From: Brevibacterium permense | GTDB lineage: Bacteria; Actinomycetota; Actinomycetes; Actinomycetales; Brevibacteriaceae | Reading direction: 5' to 3' | Assembly (NCBI RefSeq): GCF_013280495.1 | Contig: NZ_JABSSX010000003.1 | Coordinates: forward strand, 62,001-126,000 | DNA: 64,000 nucleotides | Shown: one piece after another, positions 29,167 through 38,208 of the stretch | Layout of the letters: every line of letters starts with the position of its first letter | Numbering within the stretch: the stretch's first letter is position 1 | Made by a program: the position numbers and the translations under genes | Notes under the pieces: model-generated | Databases searched by the model: none | Told to the model about the DNA's origin: nothing | Seen by the model: only the letters and a program-made list of their open reading frames with translations

Positions 29167-30363
29167 TCAACTTGTCCCCGTCTGCCGACCGCCCAGATGA
29201 GTCGGACCACGATCATCGAAGTCCATGGCCCGCGGCCGACTGAGTTCCTCGGCGCTGATGCCGCGAGTGCGAGTATCGAGTTCGGCCACGGCATCGAGTT
29301 CGTCGGCGACGATCCCGGTCGACGGGAACTTTCTGGCGGTGACGAGGAACCGGGACTCCAAGGACGAGACGAACCGGTTGTAGTCCTCGACGGAGCGGTC
29401 CAGGCTGGCCCCCATCCGTGACACATGAGTCACCAGAGTCCCGATGCGTTCGTAGAGTTCCGTGCCCAGCCGCAGCACCTCGGCCGCGGAGGTGGACATA
29501 TCCGCCTGCCGCCAGTTGAGCGCCACGGTCTTCAACAGCACCAGCAGAGTCGCTGGTGAAGCGAGGACGACGTTCTTGCCCAGTGCATGATCGATCATCT
29601 TCGGGTAGCTTGCCGCGGCTGCGGAGAGCAGACCGTCGGTGGGCACGAAGCAGACGACGAAGTCGGGGGAGGCATCGAACGCCTTCCAGTACTCCTTCGA
29701 CGCCAGGGCATCAACATGGCGCAACAGAGCGCGGGCATGGTCCTGACCGCCCGTGCCGGAGTCGGCCGCCTCGACGGAGTCCTTGTTCATCCGTGCCGAC
29801 AACGGTGTCTTCGCATCGATGACGATCGTGCCGCCACCGGGCAGATGGACGACCATATCGGGGCGGTGGCGCTTGCCGTCCCGGTCGGCGCTGACCTGCG
29901 TGTCGAAGTCGACGTGGGGGAGGAGGCCGGCATATTCGACGATGCGTTTGAGCTGGACCTCGCCCCAGTCTCCACGGTGGGTCGTCGAATTCAAAGCGGT
30001 GGCCAGTGACCCGGTCGATTCCTGGAGGCGGAGGTTCTGTTGGCTGAGGTGCCCGATCTGGGAGTTCAGTCGGGTGATCTGTTCGATCTGGGTGCGGTCC
30101 TGGGAGCGCAGGTTCTCCTGGAGATTCTTCACGCTTGCCGCCAACGGCCCGATGGCGGCAGTGATCTCACCGGCCATCTGCGCATCGGCCTCGAGGTCTT
30201 CGGTGCGCTCGGACAGGAGGCGTGACGTGGTCTCGGCGCGAGTGAGTCTCTCGAGATAGCGGGAACGGGTGAGACTGCGGCCGAGCAGGAATCCGAGCGC
30301 GGCGGCGAGCACGATCGCCACGATGAAGGCGATGATGACTGCGGATGCGGGGAAAGCATTCAT
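29167..30363 (-). CDS. rmuC: RmuC family DNA recombination protein
   Basis: A 398-residue protein with an N-terminal hydrophobic anchor (about 7-28), a coiled coil (about 35-120) and the RmuC nuclease-like core (GDWGEVQLKRIVEYAGL, RPDMVVHLPGGGTIVIDAKTPL). RmuC limits inversion at short inverted repeats in E. coli; the biochemical activity is inferred. Convergent with ispH and divergent from ychF. Confidence 0.88.
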   Translation of the reverse strand: MNAFPASAVIIAFIVAIVLAAALGFLLGRSLTRSRYLERLTRAETTSRLLSERTEDLEADAQMAGEITAAIGPLAASVKNLQENLRSQDRTQIEQITRLNSQIGHLSQQNLRLQESTGSLATALNSTTHRGDWGEVQLKRIVEYAGLLPHVDFDTQVSADRDGKRHRPDMVVHLPGGGTIVIDAKTPLSARMNKDSVEAADSGTGGQDHARALLRHVDALASKEYWKAFDASPDFVVCFVPTDGLLSAAAASYPKMIDHALGKNVVLASPATLLVLLKTVALNWRQADMSTSAAEVLRLGTELYERIGTLVTHVSRMGASLDRSVEDYNRFVSSLESRFLVTARKFPSTGIVADELDAVAELDTRTRGISAEELSRPRAMDFDDRGPTHLGGRQTGTS

Positions 30364-30421
30364 GGTCCCAGGGTGACAGAGGGCACTGACACGAGAATTC
30401 GAGGACCACCTCGGCGACGGC

Positions 30422-30427
30422 TAGACT
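30422..30427 (+). promoter_or_regulatory. Candidate -10 element for ychF
   Basis: TAGACT ends eight bases before GTG 30436, again consistent with a leaderless or nearly leaderless mRNA. Confidence 0.5.
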
Positions 30428-30435
30428 TGGATACC

Positions 30436-31521
30436 GTGGCTTTGACTATTGGAATCGTGGGACTGCCCAATGTCGGCAAGTCGACCATGTTTAACGCACT
30501 GACCAAGAACCAAGTTCTCGCGGCGAACTACCCGTTTGCGACGATCGAGCCGAACGTGGGCGTGGTCCCTCTGCCGGACGAGCGACTCACGCGACTGGCG
30601 GAGATCTTCGACTCCGAACGCATCCTCAATGCCACCGTCGACTTCGTCGACATCGCTGGAATCGTGCGCGGCGCCTCCGAAGGGGAAGGCCTGGGCAACC
30701 AGTTCCTCGCGAACATCCGCGAAGCCGATGCCATCTGTCAGGTCATCCGCGGATTCGTCGACGACGATGTCGTCCACGTCGACGGCAAGATCAGCCCAGC
30801 CGATGACATCGATACGATCAATACCGAGCTCATCCTGGCTGACCTGCAGACTCTCGAGAAGGCACGGCCGCGGATCGAGAAGGAAGTCAAGGGCAAGCGC
30901 GCTCCTGCCGAGCAGCTGACCGCGATCGATGCCGCCACCGAGATCCTCGAAGGCGGGCGGACGCTCTACCAGGCGATGCAGGCCGACAAGTTTGATGTCA
31001 GCGCCCTGCGTGAGCTGCAGCTGATGACGGTCAAGCCCTTCCTCTACGTGTTCAACGTCGACGACGAAGTGCTCGCCGATGAGGATAAGAAGAACGAGAT
31101 GCGGGCACTGGTGGCTCCCGTCGAGGCGATCTTCCTCGACGCGAAGTTCGAGTCCGAACTCGCCGAACTCGACGAGGAGGAAGCCCGGGAGATGCTCGAA
31201 TCGACCGGCCAGGAAGAGAGCGGACTCGATCAGCTCGCCCGAGTCGGCTTCGATACCCTGGGTCTGCAGACCTATCTGACGGCCGGGCCCAAGGAATCCC
31301 GTGCGTGGACGATTCCGAAGGGTGCCACCGCCCCCGAGGCGGCCGGAGTCATCCATACCGACTTCCAGAAGGGCTTCATCAAGGCCGAGATCGTGTCGTT
31401 CGAGGATCTCGATGCGAACGGTTCGATGGCTGCCGCGAAGTCCGCCGGCAAGGTCCGGATGGAAGGCAAGGACTACATCATGGTCGATGGCGACGTCGTT
31501 GAATTTAGGTTCAACGTGTAG
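30436..31521 (+). CDS. ychF: Redox-regulated ATPase YchF (Obg family)
   Basis: Universal ribosome-associated ATPase of the Obg family. The P-loop GLPNVGKSTMFNAL is near residue 9, the switch region DFVDIAGIV follows, and the C-terminal TGS domain ends GDVVEFRFNV. At 361 residues from GTG 30436 it is full length. The last codons are unusual: Phe TTT and Arg AGG, rare in this high-GC genome, while the downstream copies of the same tail use TTC CGG or TTC CGC. This suggests that the 3' end was supplied by an inserted element. All accessory DNA up to 43049 begins directly after this stop codon. Confidence 0.96.
   Translation: MALTIGIVGLPNVGKSTMFNALTKNQVLAANYPFATIEPNVGVVPLPDERLTRLAEIFDSERILNATVDFVDIAGIVRGASEGEGLGNQFLANIREADAICQVIRGFVDDDVVHVDGKISPADDIDTINTELILADLQTLEKARPRIEKEVKGKRAPAEQLTAIDAATEILEGGRTLYQAMQADKFDVSALRELQLMTVKPFLYVFNVDDEVLADEDKKNEMRALVAPVEAIFLDAKFESELAELDEEEAREMLESTGQEESGLDQLARVGFDTLGLQTYLTAGPKESRAWTIPKGATAPEAAGVIHTDFQKGFIKAEIVSFEDLDANGSMAAAKSAGKVRMEGKDYIMVDGDVVEFRFNV
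31495..31521 (+). repeat. Attachment-site copy 1: present ychF 3' end (attL)
   Basis: Encodes VVEFRFNV and stop, ending TTT AGG TTC AAC GTG TAG. It shares TTCAACGTGTAG exactly with copy 2. It is the left boundary of the accessory region. Confidence 0.75.
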
Positions 31522-32035
31522 TCGAGGCCTTGTCGACGAACTGCCGCGAACGGTGATCACTGTGTCCGAGACCAGGTGATTTGTACCGTGGTGGTGTGAA
31601 TTGATCCATGCTTCATGATATTGATCAGGTGGCCGTCCTTGGGCATCATCCCGCCGCCAGTCCTTTCGACAAGTGCATCAGCGAAATCCTTAGAGTGAGT
31701 GCGTTCGAGTTGCGCAAGGTGGAGTTTCAGACACTGTGCCGAATGATCGTCTTCACGGCGGGGTGAAGGACGTGGACTCGATTGTTGGGGGGAGAGTCGG
31801 CTAGCTAGTAGCCAATTGCGCAGAGATTCCGATTACTTCGGGGCACTTGATCGCGATCACCCGGTAGTTCGTGCGGTTCGTGAAGGCTGGATGCGGCGAC
31901 AGCGGTCTCGTGGCCGTGCGCGTCTGGTCGCTGGTCTATCCCGAAGCCTATTCGGTTATGGATGTGCTGAGCTTTCGAATCGCCGCCTAACATCTCGAAA
32001 TGAAGAGCCAAACAATGAAGTTTCTGGGTGCCGCA
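31522..32035. other. Gene-poor left end of island 1
   Basis: No convincing gene in 514 bases. A 52-codon frame (31608-31766) lacks a ribosome site. The stretch ending at about 31990 reads VRVWSLVYPEAYSVMDVLSF in one frame and looks like the C-terminal scrap of a protein I do not recognise. The DNA is AT-richer than the core. Confidence 0.5.
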
Positions 32036-34114
32036 TCAGTTGTATATCCTAGAGAATATGCCTTGGAGTTCCTGCACTACATCGTCAGCATCTTCGGCGT
32101 GGAGTTCGCGTAGAGCTTCAAGATTTGTGGTTCTCTCGCAGAACTCAATTGCCGTCGCGACCTTGTCTCTGCCCACGTTCGTCCGGCAGTAGGTCTCGAG
32201 GTCGCCCCGGCGCAGAACGAATACATTCTCTTCGGCGAGAGACGAGATTACGGTGTCGCGTGCAGAAGAGATCTCCTTCGAGGACGGATTTGCGAGTTCG
32301 TTCAGCTTGGCATCACCATTGCCAGCGTCGAAGAGCTCACTCAGCGTCTCATCCAGGAGTCGGGCAGCGTTATCGCTAGGAGCGTCGCGCCAATTAGACA
32401 GGTGGGACTGCGCGGCAGACCACAGCTCGCTGGCATTTCGGCGACTGGTGATGCTCCGCACTGTCTTGCTATTAGGCTCGCTAGTATCAGAGATCATTTC
32501 GCTGATCAGTCCCATCAGCCTCGAGTGCGCGGCTCGGGTCTCCGCATCTCGGGTCAGTTGCTCAAAGCCGCGCACGAGGGCATCCAAGTCGGTGATGACA
32601 TGGATCGGGATCTTGGAGCTGGAGAAGAACTCCCTGTAGCGGTTGATGTTTCCCTTGCCGTCGATCTTGACGAACATGATGTTCTTGTCGATGTCGTCCC
32701 AGTCCTGATTGATCAGTCGCGCCAGATGTGGATAGGTGAAAGTGTCGCTGTCACCTTCGACCAGGACGACGCGCTGCGCAAAGAATGCGGCTTCGTTGTT
32801 CTCGTGTTGCACGATCTGGTAGGCGTCCCGATGACCGATCGTGAGGTCAACGGGTTGCGCGGTTACCCCATCATCGGTCTTCTGGAGCCGAGCGAAGCCC
32901 TCCGTCCCAGGGCGGAAGAACCCTGGAGAATGGGTCGTGACCAGCACCTGGTGCTCGTTCGAGAAGGTGCCCAGGGCCGCCATAAGCTGGCGCTGAGCAC
33001 GCGGGTGCAGGTAGAGCTCCGGCTCTTCGAAGAGCAGGACATAAGAGGGGCGCGGGGATTCTGATCGCGTATCGTCGCTCAGGCCGGTGCTCCGAATGCT
33101 TGCGTACGCTCGGAGCAGGGCAAATAGGACAGTCCGTTTGAGGCCATCGCCCTTGCTGGAAATGGAGCCCTCGTGCCCGTCGTCGACGCGTAGCTCGGCA
33201 CCGGATAGCAGCATGGATAGCGTCGGTGCGGGCACGTCCATGCGGAGTGAGACGCCGGGAAAGCTCGCGCGGACGAACTCTTCGATCGTCGATTCAATGC
33301 GCTGAACGGCCTCAAGTCGGGCGTCGACTTCCAAGCCGTCGTCATTCAGAGAACGGTTGAGTTTCTGATACACGGAGCGGAACTGATCGTTGATGTCGCT
33401 GAACTGGTCCGCTACTTCATCGAAGAGCAGTTCGAGAAGCTTGCTAAAGGCTGACGTCCCGGTAGATTTCGCCTCCACGGAGGCATCCTTCACGGCTTCG
33501 ATGTAGATCACGGACGGGAGGAGCGGCTTGACGGACTGTGCGATGCCCGTGGGGTATGCGGTGGGTGTCTCTTCTAGTTCCTCGGGTGGAAGCTGCTCGA
33601 CCAGTTCAGTCCACGCGTCTTTGACCTGCTGCTGAGTCGGCGCTGCGGGTAGTGCGTCTTCCATCGGGGGCAGTAATTTGACGGCCGCTTGACGGAGCTG
33701 GGCGCCCTTCTTTCCTTTGATGGTCGAAGCCAGTGATTCTTGGCTCCATGACGGGTCGCTCGGGCCAAGCTTCAAGTACCTAGATTCGGCTTTCCCGTCG
33801 ATTTCCTGCGTGCGAACGATCGTGAGCACGCCGTCCCTGAGCATTTCGCGTACCCGGTCTCGATGCGTCTCGTTCACCCTTCGAAGATCTTCCTCGTCGA
33901 TCCCCTCGATGCTTAGTTCGACGCTCGCCGGAAGTTCTGGGTTCCGGAAATCCTCTCCGCTGAGCTTCTTGTCTTCTAGGACGTACTGGATCGCATGGAG
34001 CACGGACGACTTCCCTGCGTTATTCTCGCCAATGAGGCACCCGAGCTGGGGTAAGGGGAGCTCGGTGTTACTGTGGGCGCGGAAATTCTTGATTCTGACA
34101 TGGGTGAGGCGCAC
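32036..34114 (-). CDS. OLD family endonuclease (ABC-type ATPase + TOPRIM)
   Basis: A 692-residue protein. The N-terminal ABC/SMC-like ATPase has Walker A GENNAGKS (29-36) and, around residue 360, LLFEEPELYLHPRAQ with the D-loop and VTTHSPGFF switch region. A TOPRIM domain follows (VVLVEGDSD near 450, VITDLDAL near 505), then a helical C-terminus. OLD proteins are ATP-regulated nucleases, many with anti-phage roles (P2 Old, Gabija GajA). No UvrD-like GajB or other partner is adjacent, so it fits the stand-alone class 1 type; a defence role is inferred. GTG 34114 follows TAGGAGC. Codon use differs from the core genes. Confidence 0.88.
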   Translation of the reverse strand: MRLTHVRIKNFRAHSNTELPLPQLGCLIGENNAGKSSVLHAIQYVLEDKKLSGEDFRNPELPASVELSIEGIDEEDLRRVNETHRDRVREMLRDGVLTIVRTQEIDGKAESRYLKLGPSDPSWSQESLASTIKGKKGAQLRQAAVKLLPPMEDALPAAPTQQQVKDAWTELVEQLPPEELEETPTAYPTGIAQSVKPLLPSVIYIEAVKDASVEAKSTGTSAFSKLLELLFDEVADQFSDINDQFRSVYQKLNRSLNDDGLEVDARLEAVQRIESTIEEFVRASFPGVSLRMDVPAPTLSMLLSGAELRVDDGHEGSISSKGDGLKRTVLFALLRAYASIRSTGLSDDTRSESPRPSYVLLFEEPELYLHPRAQRQLMAALGTFSNEHQVLVTTHSPGFFRPGTEGFARLQKTDDGVTAQPVDLTIGHRDAYQIVQHENNEAAFFAQRVVLVEGDSDTFTYPHLARLINQDWDDIDKNIMFVKIDGKGNINRYREFFSSSKIPIHVITDLDALVRGFEQLTRDAETRAAHSRLMGLISEMISDTSEPNSKTVRSITSRRNASELWSAAQSHLSNWRDAPSDNAARLLDETLSELFDAGNGDAKLNELANPSSKEISSARDTVISSLAEENVFVLRRGDLETYCRTNVGRDKVATAIEFCERTTNLEALRELHAEDADDVVQELQGIFSRIYN

Positions 34115-34510
34115 GGGAAGCTCCTAGTTTCGGATCTGCTGGCGGTATCGAAAAGATGTGCGTCCGGCTCGCGTCTTCAGCCGCATCATCAATGACAGGG
34201 AGTAATCTAGCCTACCAAGCGAGGGGACCGACGATCAGGCACCGACGCCTCGCACGCCATTCGGCCGGCGTGGGCGAACAGCTGGCCGACGCGGCCTAGG
34301 CGTAGTCACCGACCGGGGACGAAGGAACGGGCCTCTGGACTGCACGATGGGTGGTGCCTAAGCAACCCGGGCCTACACCCGTGTCCACGAACCGGGGGTA
34401 GGCCCCAGTGTCTCCTGGCGTGCCTGCGGTCAACTTTCTTCCAGAGTGTGTGTGCGAGGCAGTTTCATGGACGGCGCACTCTGAACTCCTGGCAGATCGC
34501 TGGGTCCAGA
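34115..34510. other. Gene-poor right end of island 1 with a hairpin
   Basis: No supported gene. An inverted repeat at 34369-34380 and 34394-34405 (GGGCCTACACCC against GGGGGTAGGCCC, one mismatch) could terminate leftover transcription. Short coding-like scraps exist in several frames but none is recognisable, and no integrase is seen here. Confidence 0.45.
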
Positions 34511-34557
34511 GGTTATTCGGCTACGGAACGCGGTTGAGTTCCGGTTCAACGTGTAGG
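34511..34557 (+). repeat. Attachment-site copy 2
   Basis: Arm GGTTATTCGGCTAC (34511-34524), then a sequence encoding NAVEFRFNV and a stop (to 34556). Differs from copy 3 (41125-41170) at only a handful of positions over 46 bases. The tail TTCAACGTGTAG is identical to the present ychF end. Confidence 0.8.
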
Positions 34558-34732
34558 GAGCCGGCCTGACCAGGGGTTGTGTTGCTTGGGCCCTGCGGGT
34601 AAGGGGTCTGAGTGTTCCGATCCAACGTCTGGCGATAGGTCCATAGATGCCTTCTGCGGCCCGAACACGTCTCTCGTTGTCGGTGGCCATAGCTCAGATT
34701 CCGATGGACCTGCTCCACTGCGAAGGGACCAC

Positions 34733-35204
34733 GATGGGGCGGACATCGCGGTGGTCGCCGCGCGTGAGTTGTGGGACGCCGGCCTCACCACCCCCGGCGC
34801 ACATGCGCGCCTCGACGCACCGCCAGCGCGTCGCCGTGCTGGGCCGCGCCGGCTACCGCCGCTACGACGAGAGCACTGCGACCTGCCTGGGCCGCATGCC
34901 CGAGCAGCTGCTCGCGGACTACGGCGGTGACCTGCGCCGGCTGCGTGCAGCGGGGCACGCGGAGCCCGCGGCCCTGAGCCGCCTGCTGCGCGCCTTTCCC
35001 GGCATCGGGCCCGCCGGAGCGCAGATCTTCCTGCGCGAGCTCCAGGGGATCTGGTCCCTCCCGCCGGTCTTCGATGCCAAGGCGCTCGAGGGCGCGCGCC
35101 GGGCGGGGCTGCCAGCCGAGCCCGAGGCGCTGGCCGGGCTGGTCGCGCCCGCCGACCGGGCGCGGTTCGCCGCCGCGCTCGTGCGCCGCGCGCTGCGGAA
35201 GTAG
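34733..35204 (+). pseudogene. Helix-hairpin-helix endonuclease III-like protein, truncated and frameshifted
   Basis: Residues ADIAVVAARELWDAGLTTP are read in one frame (from about 34739), then the match continues in another frame from RVAVLGRAGYRRYDESTA to the stop, including an HhH motif LLRAFPGIGPAGAQIFLREL. The N-terminal third, expected before ADIAV, is absent. One frameshift near 34800 plus the lost start make it a pseudogene. The family is common in actinobacteria and probably acts in DNA repair. Confidence 0.65.
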
Positions 35205-35259
35205 CCCGGGACGCGAGGGGAGCGGGCGCCGGGCCCCGCCCTTGCCGAGCGCGGAAAAA

Positions 35260-35271
35260 TGAGTACACTCA
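35260..35271. promoter_or_regulatory. Palindromic operator upstream of the 3-hydroxyacyl-CoA dehydrogenase gene
   Basis: TGAGTACACTCA, a perfect 12-base palindrome in an AT-rich patch 58 bases before the start codon. It matches TGAGTGTACTCA in the tetR/oleate hydratase intergenic region at 40017-40028. Confidence 0.65.
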
Positions 35272-35329
35272 AAAATAGTCGCGCAGGTTGCGCGGCTGCC
35301 GCCCCGGCGGCCCATCGAGGAGGAACACC

Positions 35330-36190
35330 ATGAGCGACATCGCCCGCGTCACCGTGCTAGGCGCCGGAGTGCTCGGGGCCCAGATCGCCTACCAGACCGC
35401 TTACTCCGGCTTCGACGTCACCGTCTACGACATCGGCGACGAGGCCCTTAGCGCCGGCCGCAAGCGCGTGGACGCGCTCGTCACCGCCTACCGGGCCGAG
35501 GTCGAGGGCGCCACCGAGGCCAGCACGCAGGCAGCGCTCGAGCGCCTGGCGATGACGACGGACCTCGCGCAGGCCGCGGGGAATGCCGATCTCATCATCG
35601 AGGCCGTCCCGGAGCGCCTCGACATCAAGAGCGAGACTTACGAGAAGCTCGCGGCGCTCGCCCCCGAGCACACGATCTTCGCGACGAACTCCTCGACCCT
35701 GCTGCCCAGCGACATGAAGGACTTCACTGGGCGGCCCGACCGCTTCCTCGCCCTGCACTTCGCCAACCAGATCTGGAAGTTCAACACCGCCGAGGTCATG
35801 GGCACAGCGGAGACGAGCCCCGCGGTCTTCGACACGGTCGTGGAGTTCGCCCGCGCCATCGGCATGGTGCCCATCCCCGTGCTCAAAGAGCGCCCCGGCT
35901 ACGTGCTCAACTCGCTGCTCGTGCCCTTCCTCAATGCGGCCCTCGACCTGGCGGCGGGCGGCTACGCACAGCCAGAGGACGTCGACAACGTTTGGCGGAT
36001 CGCCACGGGCGCGCCCATGGGACCGTTCCAGATCTACGACGTCGTGGGCCTCGGCACCGCCTACAACATCCTCTCGAGCGGCGATGACCACAGCCAGCGC
36101 CTCGCCGCCTGGCTCAAGGAGCACTACATCGACCGCGGCCGCATGGGCGCCGGCGCGGGCGGCGGCTTCTACGACGACCCGCAGGGCTGA
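35330..36190 (+). CDS. 3-hydroxyacyl-CoA dehydrogenase
   Basis: NAD-dependent oxidation of 3-hydroxyacyl-CoA in fatty-acid breakdown. A 286-residue protein with Rossmann site VLGAGVLGAQIAYQTA (about 9-24), the block DLIIEAVPE, an ATNSSTL catalytic Ser region and HFANQIWKFNTAEVM in place of the more common HFFNP. The C-terminal domain ends GAGAGGGFYDDP. ATG 35330 follows GAGGAGGAA. It has the same operator as the oleate hydratase gene, so both are probably controlled by the TetR protein of this island. Confidence 0.9.
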   Translation: MSDIARVTVLGAGVLGAQIAYQTAYSGFDVTVYDIGDEALSAGRKRVDALVTAYRAEVEGATEASTQAALERLAMTTDLAQAAGNADLIIEAVPERLDIKSETYEKLAALAPEHTIFATNSSTLLPSDMKDFTGRPDRFLALHFANQIWKFNTAEVMGTAETSPAVFDTVVEFARAIGMVPIPVLKERPGYVLNSLLVPFLNAALDLAAGGYAQPEDVDNVWRIATGAPMGPFQIYDVVGLGTAYNILSSGDDHSQRLAAWLKEHYIDRGRMGAGAGGGFYDDPQG

Positions 36191-36382
36191 GTCCCGCCCG
36201 CTCTGTGGTGGAGGTGGGCCGCGCTCGGTAGGCTCGACCTGCCGCGCCACGGGTGCGGCGGGCGCGCCGCCGGGCGGCCCGGTCGCGAGGAGGTCCGTGT
36301 GGGTGCAACGCTGAGGGACGGCCATTCCGAGGCGGGCCAGGCCCGTCGGGAGACCGCAGCCGACCGCCGCGAATGAGCGGCC

Positions 36383-37413
36383 ATGTTCCGCCACGTCCGC
36401 GTGCCCACGATGTGGGGCATCCCCCTGCGCCTCTTCCTGCTCGCCCTCGCCCTCGGCGCCGTGCTGCCTGCCCTCGACCGCGCGCTCGCGCCGCCGCTGC
36501 ACTACCCGTAGCTCGACGCGGGGCCGTGGGCTCGCTGCTGGGCATCATCTCCGGGGCCGTGGTCACCTTGGCCAGCCTCGTCTTCAGCGCGCTGACGGCC
36601 GCCATGAGTCTGAGCGTCACCGCCCTGTCCGTGCGCATCTCGCCGGTCTTCTCGGCCGATCGCGTCATCCAGTGGGGGCTGGGCTGCTTCGTGGGCACGT
36701 TCGCCCATGCGCTCCTCATCGCGCTCTCGATGGCGGTGGGCGGGGACGCCTACCGCCCCTGGGCCTCGACCGTCGCGGCGGTGGCCATCACCGTGGGCTG
36801 CGGCGTCATGTTCATCACGGTCGCCGTGCGCGTGTGCCGGCTGCTCAACCCCGGCGCGCTGCTGCGCCACCTCGCCGCCGAGGGCCGCGATTCCACCCGC
36901 TACGAACCGGCCCGCTTCCACACCCGCGCCGCGGAGCTCGCCACCGGCACCGCCACCGGCACCGGTGGGCCGAGCCCAGCGCCGCGCGCTCGAATCGGCG
37001 CTGGCGTTCGGCGAAGCGCTCTCGCCCGCCAGCGGGCACTTCGGCGCGATCCGCGCCATGGTCGACATCGCGCTCAAGGCGCTCTCGCCCGCGGTCAACG
37101 ATCCCGGCCGCGCAGCTGGGCCGACTACGTGGCCGCGGCCACCGACGAGATCCGCCAGTACGGCACCGGCAGCGTCCAGATCCAGCGGCGGCTGCGGGAG
37201 CTCTTCGACACGCTCGCCGGGCAGTGCGAGCTCCAGCAGCGAGCGGCCCTGCTCGAGCGCCGCGCGGCGCTTCAACGTGGGCTCGAGCGCTGGTGGCCCG
37301 ATCTGCTCGACCGCAGACTGGCCGGCTGCGCGGATCCGCAGGGCCTGGGCCGGGCGCTCGGAACAGCGGCGTGCGCCGAGCAGGCCCCCGAGCCCGAGGC
37401 TCCGCTGGCCTGA
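36383..37413 (+). pseudogene. DUF2254 membrane protein, broken
   Basis: The first 42 codons (MFRHVRVPTMWGIPLRLFLL ...) end at an in-frame TAG near 36509. Homology continues in the next frame with SLLGIISGAVVTLASLVFS and FVGTFAHALLIA. It changes frame around 36975 for the conserved GAIRAMVDIALKALSPAVND, and changes again near 37110. The middle soluble domain is largely absent. At least three lesions, so non-functional. Members are polytopic proteins of unknown role. Confidence 0.75.
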
Positions 37414-37423
37414 GCGCGGCGGT

Positions 37424-38149
37424 TCAGCCCCGCAGGGAGGCAGGCGGGGCGCCGGTGGCCGCCCACACCTCCCGCCACTTCTGCGCCAGCGTCGCGGCGG
37501 TCTCATGGGCGTTGAGCCCGCTGGGGTTGGGCAGCGCCCACAGGGCCACCCCGTCCGGCCACCCCGGCACCCACGGCGCCCCGGACTCATCGGCCACCGG
37601 CTGCACCCCGAGCACCGCATCGGGACGGTCGAAGGCCTGACGGAATGCGGTGATGCCCACCACCGCGACGGCGCAGGGCCGCAGCACCGCGGCGCGCCGG
37701 ATCAGGCGCCGCCCGCCCGCGCGCAGCTCTGCGCGGGTCAGCTGGGCGGCGCGCGCCGTGGTCCGCCCCACAAGGTTGGCTATCCCGATCCCGCGCTCGG
37801 CCAGCAGGCGCTCGTCGTCCGGGCTCAGCCCCCGCGAGGCATCGACGGTGCGGGGGAGGATGCCGGCCACGGCGAGCGAGGGCCAGAAGCGGTTGCCCGG
37901 GCGCGCGAAGGGGGCGTTGACCGTGGTCGTCCACGGGCTCGGGTTGATGCCCACGATGAGCAGGCGCACCAGGCCCGCGGCCTCGGCATCGCCGGGCAGC
38001 GGCAGTACGTCGTCGCGAGCCGGGCCGCCCGCCGCCGCGGCGAGCTGGGCCGGCGTGGGCCGCGCACCGGCCAGCGGCGAGGGCCGGCGCCAGGGCCGCT
38101 AGGCGGCGGGCAGGCGGGATTCGGAGCCGAGGGGAGCGGTGGGCGACAT
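37424..38149 (-). pseudogene. mug: Mismatch-specific (G:T/U) DNA glycosylase, interrupted by an early stop
   Basis: Mug/TDG-type glycosylase with active-site motif GINPS and the later NPSGLN motif, plus the family block FARPGNRFWPSLAVAG. The frame begins at ATG 38149, but codon 17 is TAG (about 38099-38101), after which PTPAQLAAAAGG and the rest of the protein follow in the same frame. GTG 37969 (MRLLIVGINPS, 181 residues) could restart translation and keeps both motifs but loses about 40 N-terminal residues. So either a young pseudogene or a shortened functional protein. Confidence 0.65.
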
Positions 38150-38208
38150 GGGAACAGCCTAGGCGCGCCTCGGGGCCGGGCCCCAGGCGCACCCGCGGTG
38201 GGCGGGGC

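Larger units (their letters stand above)
31522..34556. mobile_element. Island 1 at the ychF 3' end, carrying an OLD nuclease
   Basis: Bounded by ychF-tail copies 1 and 2. Base composition and codon use are visibly less GC-rich than the flanks. It contains one intact gene (the OLD nuclease) and two gene-poor ends. No integrase is visible. By its leftmost place in the stack it should be the most recent insertion (inference). Confidence 0.7.

Noticed and set aside
32036..34114. A Gabija system
   Set aside because: The GajA-like architecture is there, but no UvrD/GajB helicase or other partner is adjacent, so only a stand-alone OLD nuclease is supported.
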